A DNA stretch of 8,277 bases from Flavobacteriales bacterium (GTDB lineage Bacteria; Bacteroidota; Bacteroidia; Flavobacteriales; UA16): positions 1-8,277 of the forward strand of contig JABISU010000223.1 in the NCBI GenBank assembly GCA_018700255.1, given 5' to 3'. Both the position numbers and the translations under genes were made by a program. Under the pieces are notes generated by a model that was given only the letters and a program-made list of their open reading frames with translations, was not told the origin of the DNA and ran no database searches. Below, in pieces: positions 1 through 6,809 of this stretch. The first letter of the stretch is position 1, and every line of letters begins with the position of its first letter.

Positions 1-1342
1 GAGCGTACTCAGAATTAGATTCTAATAACGAGGCTATTTCGTCATCAAGCTTGCCTGAAGATTCCAAGTTATCCCAATCATCAATTAGAGCAGCGAAATC
101 GTAAGCGTGAAGTAGGATATCAGGGCCGTAATAAACCAGTTCGATAAATAGAGCACGTGCTTCTAGATAAGAGAAATAATCTGCATTTGCTGCTTGAATC
201 TTATCAATCGCTGTTAAAAACTTAGGATTAGAAAGCTGGGGTACAGAACGTGATAGAGCAAGGGTTCGAGATTGAAATTCCGATTCCAGGTCGAGCTTTT
301 GTTGTACTGCATTGAGTTCGACGAGTCCGGTTGTTTGGCCTTCCCACTTCTTCCATGCGTTAGAAATACTACTTTGCTTAGGTGCGTAAGCAATTCTGAG
401 AGCATCTGACGATGCTCGGGCCGCATTTATGATCTTAAGACTAGCATCACGCATCGCAATGCGCATAGGGTTGAGGCGTTCGATAACGTGCGTAACTGCA
501 TCAGAAGTCAGATACTGTTCCGTTCTCCCGGGAAAGCCGAAAACCATCGTGAAGTCACCTTCATGAACACCATCTAAAGAAACGGGAAAGTGGTGAGCGG
601 GGTTGTAAGGCACATTGTCTTCATTATAATCCGCAGGGTTGTTTTCTGAAGAAGCGTAGATTCTGAAAACGCTGAAGTCTCCAGTGTGTCTAGGCCAAAG
701 CCAATTGTCCGTATCCCCACCGAATTTACCCACTGCGGAAGGCGGAGCCCCTACAAGTCTCACATCGTTAAAAGTGCGCTTGGTGATTAAGAAGTGTTGA
801 TTTCCGAAATCAAAGGCGACAACGCCACCCGTTAAATCAGTTCCGTCAGTGAATTCAACCACAATCTCAGCATAAAGAGCTTTACGAGCAGTATCGAGCT
901 CCTCCCCTTCTAATCCATCAAGAGCTAAAGAAACTCTTTCAGAAACATCTTGAATTCTATCAATAAATGTCGCAGTAAGACCCGGATTAGGTAATTCTTC
1001 TGTTCTAGACATCGCCCAAAATCCATGCTTTAGGTAATCATTTTTAACAGAACTGTGATACTGTATTTGGCTATATCCACAATGATGATTCGTTAGAAGT
1101 AATCCTTCTGAGCTAACCATCTCAGCTGTGCATCCACCACCGAAATGAACTACAGCATCCTTCAGGCTACTGTGGTTCACACTATAAATATCTTCAGCAG
1201 TAAGACGAAGCCCCATAGCTTGCATATCCCCTTCAAGTGCCTGAAGAAGAGTTGGAATCCACATACCCTCTTTCGCACCCGCATTAATAGATATTAGGCC
1301 TGTAAAAAACCACAACAAAATTATCTTAAAACTAATTTTCAT
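1..1342 (-). CDS. S46 family dipeptidyl-peptidase (DPP7/DPP11-like), 3' end off the window
   Basis: This gene runs off the left edge; 447 codons are visible of an expected 700-720. S46 enzymes remove dipeptides from peptide N-termini in the periplasm and feed amino-acid catabolism. Residues 1-23 form a signal peptide with an AGA cleavage site, followed by the family-typical KEGMW. GGGCTAEMVSSEGLLLTNHH (68-87) leads into CGY; by analogy with chymotrypsin TAAHC, the second His (H87) is the likely catalytic one. FGGDTDNWLWPRHTGDFSVF (207-226) is an S46 signature and holds the likely catalytic Asp, D222. GFPGRTEQYLTS (269-280) is also characteristic. The catalytic Ser and the S1-pocket residue that separates DPP7 from DPP11 lie in the missing part, so specificity cannot be called. 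No frameshift is visible. The ATG is the first in frame and gives an intact signal peptide; no clear Shine-Dalgarno precedes it. The T9SS gene ends 22 bp upstream with no terminator, so shared transcription is plausible. Confidence 0.95.
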   Translation of the reverse strand, partial: MKISFKIILLWFFTGLISINAGAKEGMWIPTLLQALEGDMQAMGLRLTAEDIYSVNHSSLKDAVVHFGGGCTAEMVSSEGLLLTNHHCGYSQIQYHSSVKNDYLKHGFWAMSRTEELPNPGLTATFIDRIQDVSERVSLALDGLEGEELDTARKALYAEIVVEFTDGTDLTGGVVAFDFGNQHFLITKRTFNDVRLVGAPPSAVGKFGGDTDNWLWPRHTGDFSVFRIYASSENNPADYNEDNVPYNPAHHFPVSLDGVHEGDFTMVFGFPGRTEQYLTSDAVTHVIERLNPMRIAMRDASLKIINAARASSDALRIAYAPKQSSISNAWKKWEGQTTGLVELNAVQQKLDLESEFQSRTLALSRSVPQLSNPKFLTAIDKIQAANADYFSYLEARALFIELVYYGPDILLHAYDFAALIDDWDNLESSGKLDDEIASLLESNSEYA

Positions 1343-1364
1343 GCTACAATTTTATCAAATTTCC

Positions 1365-3245
1365 TTACTGAACTATCGCTCTTGTATTCCAAACCACAGC
1401 ACCACGCTCACCCAAAATCTCAACTAAATAAATCCCTGAACTCATATCTGAAACATCGAGTTGCATTTTATCTGTAACCTCAAAAGACATAACAATTCTA
1501 CCACTACCATCTCTAACACGACATAAACTATTTTCACTTACACCGCTAAGATTTAAAGTTGCTGAGTTCAACATCGGATTGGGAGAAATACTCCATTCAT
1601 TCTCTAAAGCAATATCAGAAGTTGACAATGCACAGTTCACGATAGAAATAACAACCGCATCTGTAACCTCACAACCATAATCATTACTAACTGAAACCCC
1701 CACAACAGCAGTTGTTGCAATCTCATCTTCCGTATCTAAAATGTAAAACTGCCCAGTCGATCCGTCCTGCCACTGATAGGCATAGTTCCCAACTGGCCCG
1801 AAGAAAAACTCGGTATCTCCAGCACACATTTCAAAATCTGCACCTAAACTAAACGGAGTAATCCCCACAAAAGGGACTTCTACGTCCATGTCTGCTGAGC
1901 ACCCATTGCCATCTATCACTTCAACATTGTACCAGCCAGTTTCAGCTGCTGAAATATCCTCATCGTCCCAATCAAAACTTTCAGGTCCATCCCAATCAAT
2001 ATCCATATCACCAGTTCCACCAGTAATCTGAAGGTCTAAAGAACCACCTGAACCATTTTCACAAGACGAAGTCACAACAACATCTAGCTCAAGAGGTTCT
2101 GGATTCACAATTATATAAGATCCCGATAGAATTGCACCTGAACAGTTTGAAACCATCTCTACATTATATACACCAGGTAAAAGACCGTCAATATTCAGAC
2201 CTGATCCAGTGTAACCAAAAGGGCCAGTCCAAGTCGCATCCCAGTCAAGTCCACCGTAATAAGAATACATATTAATATATCCATCAGGGTTAAAATCTGT
2301 TTCAAGAGCACAACTAATATTATGCACTGAAGCTCCTATAACAGGCTCAACATCAGAAGCCTCAACCGTTAATTCAACAATACCGTTTGAACCATACCAT
2401 CCATCAATCTGTATAAGAACTTGGGTTCCAGCTTCCATGCATGAAGTATAACAGGCACTTGCATACGAATTTCCAATTCCACAACCAGCATCGTCATTTG
2501 CTCCCTTTAATACAAAGCTTGACCAATCTCCGCAGTCATCAGCCACCCACACAGCGATTTGAGTGTCGAAATTTGTACCATCGTTGCAAGAGCTAACTAT
2601 ATAATTAATCCCTTCTTCTGCGGTGAATGTAGCCCAAACTGACACACTCGCATCTAACTCGCACCACGCACCTGGAGTATTACACCCATAAGTTGTCGGT
2701 GCTATTTCTGAATAACTTGATGTAGCCCCAACAGAAGAAATTTGAATCGGTGTTCCGTCAGTTAAAACCTCAGCTGCATCACAAGGCATATCATACTCTA
2801 TTAAATCATTGCCAGTAACATCAATCGTAAATACATCTCCATAACCTCCACCGTCTAAATATTGGGTGGGCATATCGTCAATCAAAACAGTAAAATCTGA
2901 TCCTCCATCGCCATAACTATCAACGTGAATTAAATCCACCTGCGAGCCAGTAGCGATACATACAATGTCAGATACAAAAATTTGGTTGTTAGCGTATGCT
3001 TGGCCTTCCGAAGCTCCAGCACCATCTCCATCACACCCAACATCCATATTTCCTCCGCTTAAAAACACAGGGGCAGAACCACATGTTTGGTCTAATGGAA
3101 CAAGCTCCCAATACATCTCATAACCCCAGTCATCAGTATCAATAACAATCTGAACTGAAGATTCACCATCAGCACATTGAGCAGATAAAACACCAGAAGA
3201 AAACATTGCTAAAGCAATAAATATAGTAGGTATCAATTTTTTCAT
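1365..3245 (-). CDS. T9SS type A sorting-domain surface protein with SprB-like repeats
   Basis: This is a 626-residue secreted or cell-surface protein of unknown specific role. Residues 1-23 are a Sec signal peptide (MKKLIP...SGVLSAQ). Residues about 30-143 form a module with TDDWGYEMYWEL near its start and DSYGDGG at 109-115, ending in a Gly-rich strand. About 153-297 is a Cys-rich beta domain with ASVSVWATFTAEEG and NFDTQIAVW, resembling bacterial pre-peptidase C-terminal-like domains. About 303-459 holds two SprB-like repeats (NPEPL at 381-385; GWYNVEVIDGNGC at 437-449). About 460-537 is a PKD/Ig-like module (CAGDTEFFFGPVGNYAYQW, then DYGC). The tail, 550-626 (EWSISPNPMLNSATLNL ... SSGIYLVEI), is a T9SS type A sorting domain, recognised by the por secretion machinery and removed or anchored at the surface. 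Many Cys and Asp residues suggest disulfides and calcium binding. No catalytic site is recognised. A start 26 codons upstream is open but would bury the signal peptide and overlap yaaA, so the ATG at 3245 is preferred. Confidence 0.93.
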   Translation of the reverse strand: MKKLIPTIFIALAMFSSGVLSAQCADGESSVQIVIDTDDWGYEMYWELVPLDQTCGSAPVFLSGGNMDVGCDGDGAGASEGQAYANNQIFVSDIVCIATGSQVDLIHVDSYGDGGSDFTVLIDDMPTQYLDGGGYGDVFTIDVTGNDLIEYDMPCDAAEVLTDGTPIQISSVGATSSYSEIAPTTYGCNTPGAWCELDASVSVWATFTAEEGINYIVSSCNDGTNFDTQIAVWVADDCGDWSSFVLKGANDDAGCGIGNSYASACYTSCMEAGTQVLIQIDGWYGSNGIVELTVEASDVEPVIGASVHNISCALETDFNPDGYINMYSYYGGLDWDATWTGPFGYTGSGLNIDGLLPGVYNVEMVSNCSGAILSGSYIIVNPEPLELDVVVTSSCENGSGGSLDLQITGGTGDMDIDWDGPESFDWDDEDISAAETGWYNVEVIDGNGCSADMDVEVPFVGITPFSLGADFEMCAGDTEFFFGPVGNYAYQWQDGSTGQFYILDTEDEIATTAVVGVSVSNDYGCEVTDAVVISIVNCALSTSDIALENEWSISPNPMLNSATLNLSGVSENSLCRVRDGSGRIVMSFEVTDKMQLDVSDMSSGIYLVEILGERGAVVWNTRAIVQ

Positions 3246-3249
3246 GTGT

Positions 3250-3257
3250 GCAATATA
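3250..3257 (-). promoter_or_regulatory. possible -7 box of the T9SS gene
   Basis: On the minus strand this reads TATATTGC, matching 6 of 8 positions of the Bacteroidota -7 consensus TAnnTTTG. Only 4 nt separate it from the ATG at 3245, so the transcript would be leaderless or nearly so. No good -33 TTG at the usual distance was found. It shares two bases with the candidate yaaA box on the other strand. The call is weak. Confidence 0.25.
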
Positions 3258-3263
3258 CCTTCG
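3256..3263 (+). promoter_or_regulatory. possible -7 box of yaaA
   Basis: TACCTTCG matches TAnnTTTG at 7 of 8 positions and ends 4 nt before the yaaA ATG at 3268. No clear -33 TTG is visible; the T-rich run at 3236-3242 lies at a roughly suitable distance and falls inside the first codons of the divergent T9SS gene. If real, the transcript would start at or next to the start codon. Confidence 0.35.
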
Positions 3264-3267
3264 CGCA

Positions 3268-4065
3268 ATGCTAATATTACTCTCACCAGCAAAAACATTA
3301 GTCCTTAACGCTCCAAGATGCAATGATCTAGCTAGTTTGCCTCAACACATGACTGAGGCAGCCGAATTGATGACTGTTCTAAAAGCATACACGCCCAGCG
3401 ACTTAATGAAATCAATGAAACTAAGCAAGAATTTAGCTGAAAAAGTTGCAGATTGGCACACAAACTGGGCAACTCACAATTCGGTAGATGCAGCAATGAA
3501 ATCTAAAGCTAAGGCATGTGCTTTTGCAATGAAAGGTGAGGCTTTCAAGTTCCTAGACGCTCCTTCATTAAGTAACGATGATCTCCAGTATGCCCAAAAA
3601 ACCCTTATCGTACTAAGTGGACTCTACGGAATTCTGAGACCTTGTGATTTAATAATGCCTTACAGACTTGAAATGGGACAAACATTTAAAGTCAGTCAAG
3701 ACCACAAATCACTTAATTCTTTTTGGTCTAGTATTTATTGTCAAGCTTTATCGAAAAAACTGAAAGATTTAGAGAGTAAAGTTATTCTCAACCTTGCCAG
3801 CGACGAGTACAGTAAGGTTGTAATCAAATCAGGAGTTGATGCTGAGATCATTACATGCACTTTTAAAGAAGAGGGGGAGAATGGTCTTCGAACCGTTAGC
3901 ACCTTTGCCAAACAAGCTCGTGGAGAAATGGCTAGATTTGCGATTCAAAATCAAATCGAAATCGTGGAAAAATTGAAATTATTTAACAACCTTCGATACA
4001 CTTTTAATTGCGACCTTTCGGATTCAAAAAACTTTATCTTTACTCGACCATTAATAAATAAATAA
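3268..4065 (+). CDS. yaaA: YaaA family peroxide stress protein (UPF0246/DUF328)
   Basis: This is a 265-residue cytoplasmic protein, close to the 258 residues of E. coli YaaA. In E. coli, YaaA limits intracellular iron and oxidative DNA damage during hydrogen peroxide stress, and the family fold binds DNA. Conserved blocks recalled from E. coli are all present: MLILLSPAKTL at 1-11, LSGLYGILRPCDLIMPYRLE at 116-135, NLASDEYSKV at 175-184 and KQARGEMARF at 215-224. The block around KGEAFKFLDA (89-98) is more divergent: the usual Gly before LDA is Phe. The C-terminus reads FNNLRYTF where E. coli has an FNSEGYFF-like block. The ATG at 3268 is chosen because MLILLSPAKTL is the family N-terminus; the in-frame ATG at 3244 would overlap the divergent T9SS gene. 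Two consecutive TAA stops end the gene, 9 bp before the FKBP gene, suggesting an operon. Confidence 0.95.
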   Translation: MLILLSPAKTLVLNAPRCNDLASLPQHMTEAAELMTVLKAYTPSDLMKSMKLSKNLAEKVADWHTNWATHNSVDAAMKSKAKACAFAMKGEAFKFLDAPSLSNDDLQYAQKTLIVLSGLYGILRPCDLIMPYRLEMGQTFKVSQDHKSLNSFWSSIYCQALSKKLKDLESKVILNLASDEYSKVVIKSGVDAEIITCTFKEEGENGLRTVSTFAKQARGEMARFAIQNQIEIVEKLKLFNNLRYTFNCDLSDSKNFIFTRPLINK

Positions 4066-4074
4066 TAACTGTAA

Positions 4075-4779
4075 ATGAAATTCACGTACTATCTTCGCGG
4101 CGCTGTAGCAATACTAGTTCTAGTTTCAACTATGCCTAGCTGCTCGCAAGCACAACCATCACAAACCCAAAAACTCAGTACCGAAATGGATTCTGTTTCT
4201 TATGCTCTTGGAGTATTATTCGCAACCAATATGAAATCCGAAGGGATGCTAGATATTAATAGCGAACAACTAGCTAGCGGATTCTCCGCTGTCATGAATA
4301 ACAATGCAACTCTCGAACCTGCTGACGCTGACAAAATAGTCCGTGAAGCAATGGCGGTTGTTAAAGAAAAAGCTTCTGCAGCTGCAAAAGCTGAAGGAGA
4401 AGAGTTCCTAGCAGAAAACGCTAAGAAAGATGGCATCTCAGTTACTGAATCTGGCTTACAGTATCACCACGATACTGAAGGGACTGGCAAAAGTCCAGAT
4501 GAAAATGATAAAGTAACCGTTCACTATAAAGGAACATTACTAGACGGAACTGAGTTCGACTCAAGCTATAAGCGTGGAGAACCAATTTCTTTCTCACTTA
4601 ATGGAGTTATCCCAGGATGGACTGAAGGACTTCAGTTAATGAACGTTGGAGGGAAAACTACATTCTACATTCCTCAAGAACTTGCTTACGGAGAACGTCC
4701 TCAACCAGGCGGACCTATCCCTCCTTTCGCAGCTTTAATATTTGAAGTTGAACTAATTGAAGTTAACTCTGTTGAGTAA
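4075..4779 (+). CDS. FKBP-type peptidyl-prolyl cis-trans isomerase, lipoprotein (FkpA/Mip-like)
   Basis: This is a 234-residue envelope folding factor that isomerises Xaa-Pro bonds. A short basic start and hydrophobic stretch (10-19) lead to MPSC, making C23 a probable lipid-attachment cysteine; the -3 residue is Met rather than Leu, so the lipobox is imperfect. Residues about 35-125 are a helical FKBP_N-type dimerisation region ([16 protein letters not shown]; then an Ala/Lys/Glu-rich long helix at 88-118). The catalytic FKBP domain spans about 127-231. Active-site positions known from FKBP12 are kept: Y151, F161, D162, V178, I179, W182, Y205 and F223, so it should be active. Layout matches FkpA/Mip proteins, which are periplasmic or outer-membrane dimers. 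It follows yaaA by 9 bp, probably in the same transcript, and is closed by a strong terminator about 36 bp after its stop. A link between peroxide stress and envelope folding is suggested only by this proximity. Confidence 0.94.
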   Translation: MKFTYYLRGAVAILVLVSTMPSCSQAQPSQTQKLSTEMDSVSYALGVLFATNMKSEGMLDINSEQLASGFSAVMNNNATLEPADADKIVREAMAVVKEKASAAAKAEGEEFLAENAKKDGISVTESGLQYHHDTEGTGKSPDENDKVTVHYKGTLLDGTEFDSSYKRGEPISFSLNGVIPGWTEGLQLMNVGGKTTFYIPQELAYGERPQPGGPIPPFAALIFEVELIEVNSVE

Positions 4780-4814
4780 ACAAATCACAACTTGTTGACT
4801 TATAGACCATAACT

Positions 4815-4846
4815 AATGGCGGGGAAAATTTCCCCGCCATTTTTTT
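4815..4846 (+). terminator. intrinsic terminator of yaaA-FKBP
   Basis: AATGGCGGGG (4815-4824) pairs perfectly with CCCCGCCATT (4832-4841) around an A/T loop of 7 nt, followed by a T run to 4846. The GC-rich stem and T tract form a textbook rho-independent terminator for the plus-strand unit. The TTG triplets just after the T run (4848-4853) could belong to the promoter of the next gene. Confidence 0.93.
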
Positions 4847-4889
4847 GTTGTTGTAAATTACCACCTCAAAATCATAAGTATTTATCGCC

Positions 4890-6161
4890 ATGTTTCCTAT
4901 AACTAATGACGCTATTGTATTTGGTCTACTAGCTGTAACTCTTGCAGGAATATTTCATGCAGCTAGCCTTCCTAGATTCAAGAAGTTTTTCACTTTCGTG
5001 CCTAGTCTATTGCTGTGCTACTTCATACCAGCTGCATTAAATTCATTAGGCATTGTAAATGGTGAAACGTCAAGTTTATACTTCGTAGCTTCTAGATATT
5101 TGCTGCCTGCCAGTTTAGTTCTCTTGTGCTTAAGCATTGATTTAAAGGGGATTTACAACTTGGGGCCCAAAGCTCTAATTATGTTTTTCGCTGCTACGTT
5201 CGGTATTGTTATTGGAGGTCCAATTGCTCTTTACATTGTGGGGCAATTCACCCCCGAGGTGTTTGGAGGTGATTCACCAGGAGCTATGTGGAGAGGACTA
5301 TCTACAGTGGCTGGTAGTTGGATAGGCGGAGGAGCCAACCAAGCTGCTCTAAAAGAAATTTCAGGAACCTTAGATAAGCAATTTTCAATTATGCTTATCG
5401 TAGATGTTTTCGTAGCTAACCTTTGGATGCCATTCCTTTTATACGGAGCTCTTAGAACTAAAGAAATCGACAAGTGGCTTAAAGCTGACAGCTCAGCCGT
5501 TGACGCATTAAAAGAGAAAGTAGAGAAATATTCAGCTAGTATTGCAAGAATACCTTCTTTCTCTGACCTAATGGTTATTATAGGTATCGCCTTCGGAGCA
5601 GTAGCTATTTCACATATTGTTGCTGACACAGCAAGCGTAGGTATTCACGATTGGTTTAAAGGCATACTCGCCTCAAACCCTTCTAGCTTTGTAAAATATC
5701 TTTCTTCTTTAGAAAACGGTTTTTTCTGGATTGTAATTATCGCCACAATATTAGGAGTTGCTCTCAGCTTCACTAAAGCAAATAAATATGAAGGTGCTGG
5801 GGCCAGTAAAGTTGGATCACTATTCCTGTACATCCTAGTTGCTACTATCGGGATGAAGATGGATGTCGGAGCGTTAATTTCAAATTGGTCAACCTATTCA
5901 TCTGCTATAATCATTGGATTAATATGGATGCTAGTTCATATAACTATCTTAATTATAGTTGCTAGGATCATAAAAGCTCCATTTTTCTTCGTAGCAGTAG
6001 GGTCTCAGGCTAATGTTGGTGGTGCTGCATCAGCCCCAATTGTTGCTAGTGCTTTCTCAACAGCACTCGCTCCTGTTGGAGTTCTGCTAGCTGTCCTTGG
6101 CTATGCTATCGGTACCGTAGCTGCGATTGTCTGCATGGAATGGATGCATATTATTTCGTAG
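4890..6161 (+). CDS. DUF819 family integral membrane protein (YjcL-like), putative transporter
   Basis: This is a 423-residue inner-membrane protein of the DUF819 family (B. subtilis YjcL type), for which I know no established substrate. It has about ten hydrophobic segments (roughly 9-25, 34-51, 66-82, 93-118, 165-186, 226-245, 278-293, 307-321, 337-362, 364-417, the last spanning more than one helix), split by a charged central loop at 188-222. Two Gly/Asn-rich blocks lie at equivalent places in each half: AGSWIGGGANQAALKE (141-156) and GSQANVGGAASAPIVASAF (371-389). They look like discontinuous helices, as in inverted-repeat secondary transporters, so transport of a small solute or ion is inferred, not shown. 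The ATG is the first in frame and opens directly into the first membrane segment. No Shine-Dalgarno is visible. It follows the terminator of the previous unit, so it needs its own promoter; a TATTTATCG run (4879-4887) just before the ATG is a poor candidate. It converges on ribA with 12 bp between stops. Confidence 0.9.
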   Translation: MFPITNDAIVFGLLAVTLAGIFHAASLPRFKKFFTFVPSLLLCYFIPAALNSLGIVNGETSSLYFVASRYLLPASLVLLCLSIDLKGIYNLGPKALIMFFAATFGIVIGGPIALYIVGQFTPEVFGGDSPGAMWRGLSTVAGSWIGGGANQAALKEISGTLDKQFSIMLIVDVFVANLWMPFLLYGALRTKEIDKWLKADSSAVDALKEKVEKYSASIARIPSFSDLMVIIGIAFGAVAISHIVADTASVGIHDWFKGILASNPSSFVKYLSSLENGFFWIVIIATILGVALSFTKANKYEGAGASKVGSLFLYILVATIGMKMDVGALISNWSTYSSAIIIGLIWMLVHITILIIVARIIKAPFFFVAVGSQANVGGAASAPIVASAFSTALAPVGVLLAVLGYAIGTVAAIVCMEWMHIIS

Positions 6162-6173
6162 CGAATAAAAGAC

Positions 6174-6773
6174 CTAACTGAAGAAGTGTCCTTTAACTAT
6201 TTTCTTAGCTTCAAGGTACTCTATATTTTCAGGGTCAGAACCCACTTGTAGCGGAACACGCTCCACCACTTCAAGATCATCAAGATCATCGAATGCTCTG
6301 ACCTTTTCTGGATTGTTTGTTAAGACTTTAATCTTGCGAATTCCTAAATGTCTAATTATTTCGATGGCAGGCTCGAAAGTCCTTCCATCCTCAGGGTGTC
6401 CAAGGTTAACATTTGCTTCATATGTATCCTGTCCTGCGTCCTGTAAATTGTATGCCTTCAGTTTCTCTACCAAACCGATTCCTCTTCCCTCTTGCCTTAA
6501 ATAAATAAGTACACCTCCACTTTTTTGTAAAAGAGCCATTGAAGACGTCAATTGATCTCCACAATCACATCTTGAAGATCTTAGAACATCTCCTGTCATA
6601 CATTCACTGTGGATTCTTACAGACACAGGGTCAACACCATCTTTGTTAAAAATGTCCGAGACAAGAGCCAAGTGAGGCATTTCTTCTAAGCCACTATCAA
6701 AAGCTAATACTCGAAACCCCCCAAACTTAGTTGGCAGCCTTGATTCAACAAGAAATTTTACCGATGTTTCCAT
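6174..6773 (-). CDS. ribA: GTP cyclohydrolase II (stand-alone RibA)
   Basis: This is a 199-residue cytoplasmic enzyme that opens GTP, releasing formate and pyrophosphate, to give the first pyrimidine intermediate of riboflavin synthesis. Zinc ligands are C58, C69 and C71 in SECMTGDVLRSSRCDCG. RQEGRGIGL (93-101), Y108 in KAYNLQD, D129 and R131 in PEDGRTF, and LTNNPEK (151-157) match the substrate and catalytic positions of E. coli RibA (196 residues; Y105, D126, R128 there). Length and motifs indicate an intact, active protein. It is not fused to DHBP synthase (RibB), unlike the RibBA form common in many bacteria, so ribB or a RibBA must be elsewhere. The ATG at 6773 aligns with the E. coli N-terminus and sits next to a good -7 promoter box. 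No FMN riboswitch can fit in the 36-bp gap to the MFS gene. The MFS gene lies upstream on the same strand with no terminator between, so read-through is possible. Confidence 0.96.
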   Translation of the reverse strand: METSVKFLVESRLPTKFGGFRVLAFDSGLEEMPHLALVSDIFNKDGVDPVSVRIHSECMTGDVLRSSRCDCGDQLTSSMALLQKSGGVLIYLRQEGRGIGLVEKLKAYNLQDAGQDTYEANVNLGHPEDGRTFEPAIEIIRHLGIRKIKVLTNNPEKVRAFDDLDDLEVVERVPLQVGSDPENIEYLEAKKIVKGHFFS

Positions 6774-6778
6774 AAGAA

Positions 6779-6786
6779 CAAAGATA
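6779..6786 (-). promoter_or_regulatory. -7 promoter box of ribA
   Basis: On the minus strand this reads TATCTTTG, an exact match to the Bacteroidota -7 consensus TAnnTTTG. Only 5 nt (TTCTT) separate it from the ribA ATG, so transcription should start at or within a few bases of the start codon. The expected upstream TTG is not clear; a TTA in AGTTAATAG lies closer than usual. The upstream element would fall at or near the end of the MFS gene. Confidence 0.5.
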
Positions 6787-6809
6787 CTTCGTAGAGCTAT
6801 TAACTACAC

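Noticed and set aside
214..426. Short open frame of 70 codons on the minus strand
   Set aside because: It is a shadow inside the S46 peptidase, which reads through the region in another frame with clear family motifs.
3244..3267. An 8-codon N-terminal extension of YaaA
   Set aside because: The family N-terminus is MLILLSPAKTL, which begins at 3268; the earlier ATG overlaps the start codon of the divergent gene.
3246..3323. A 26-codon N-terminal extension of the T9SS protein (ATG at 3323)
   Set aside because: It would place charged residues before a clear signal peptide and would lie across the yaaA start; the ATG at 3245 begins a standard MKKL signal peptide.
4089..4096. TATCTTCG, a promoter-like box inside the FKBP gene
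   Set aside because: It lies in the signal-peptide codons with no suitable start codon just after it, so it is probably a chance coding match.
5231..5629. A 132-codon minus-strand open frame
   Set aside because: It lies fully inside the DUF819 gene in antisense, has no recognisable motif, and reflects the composition of the membrane-protein codons.
6774..6809. An FMN riboswitch ahead of ribA
   Set aside because: The 36-bp gap is far too short for the aptamer and no conserved element is seen in the MFS 3' end.
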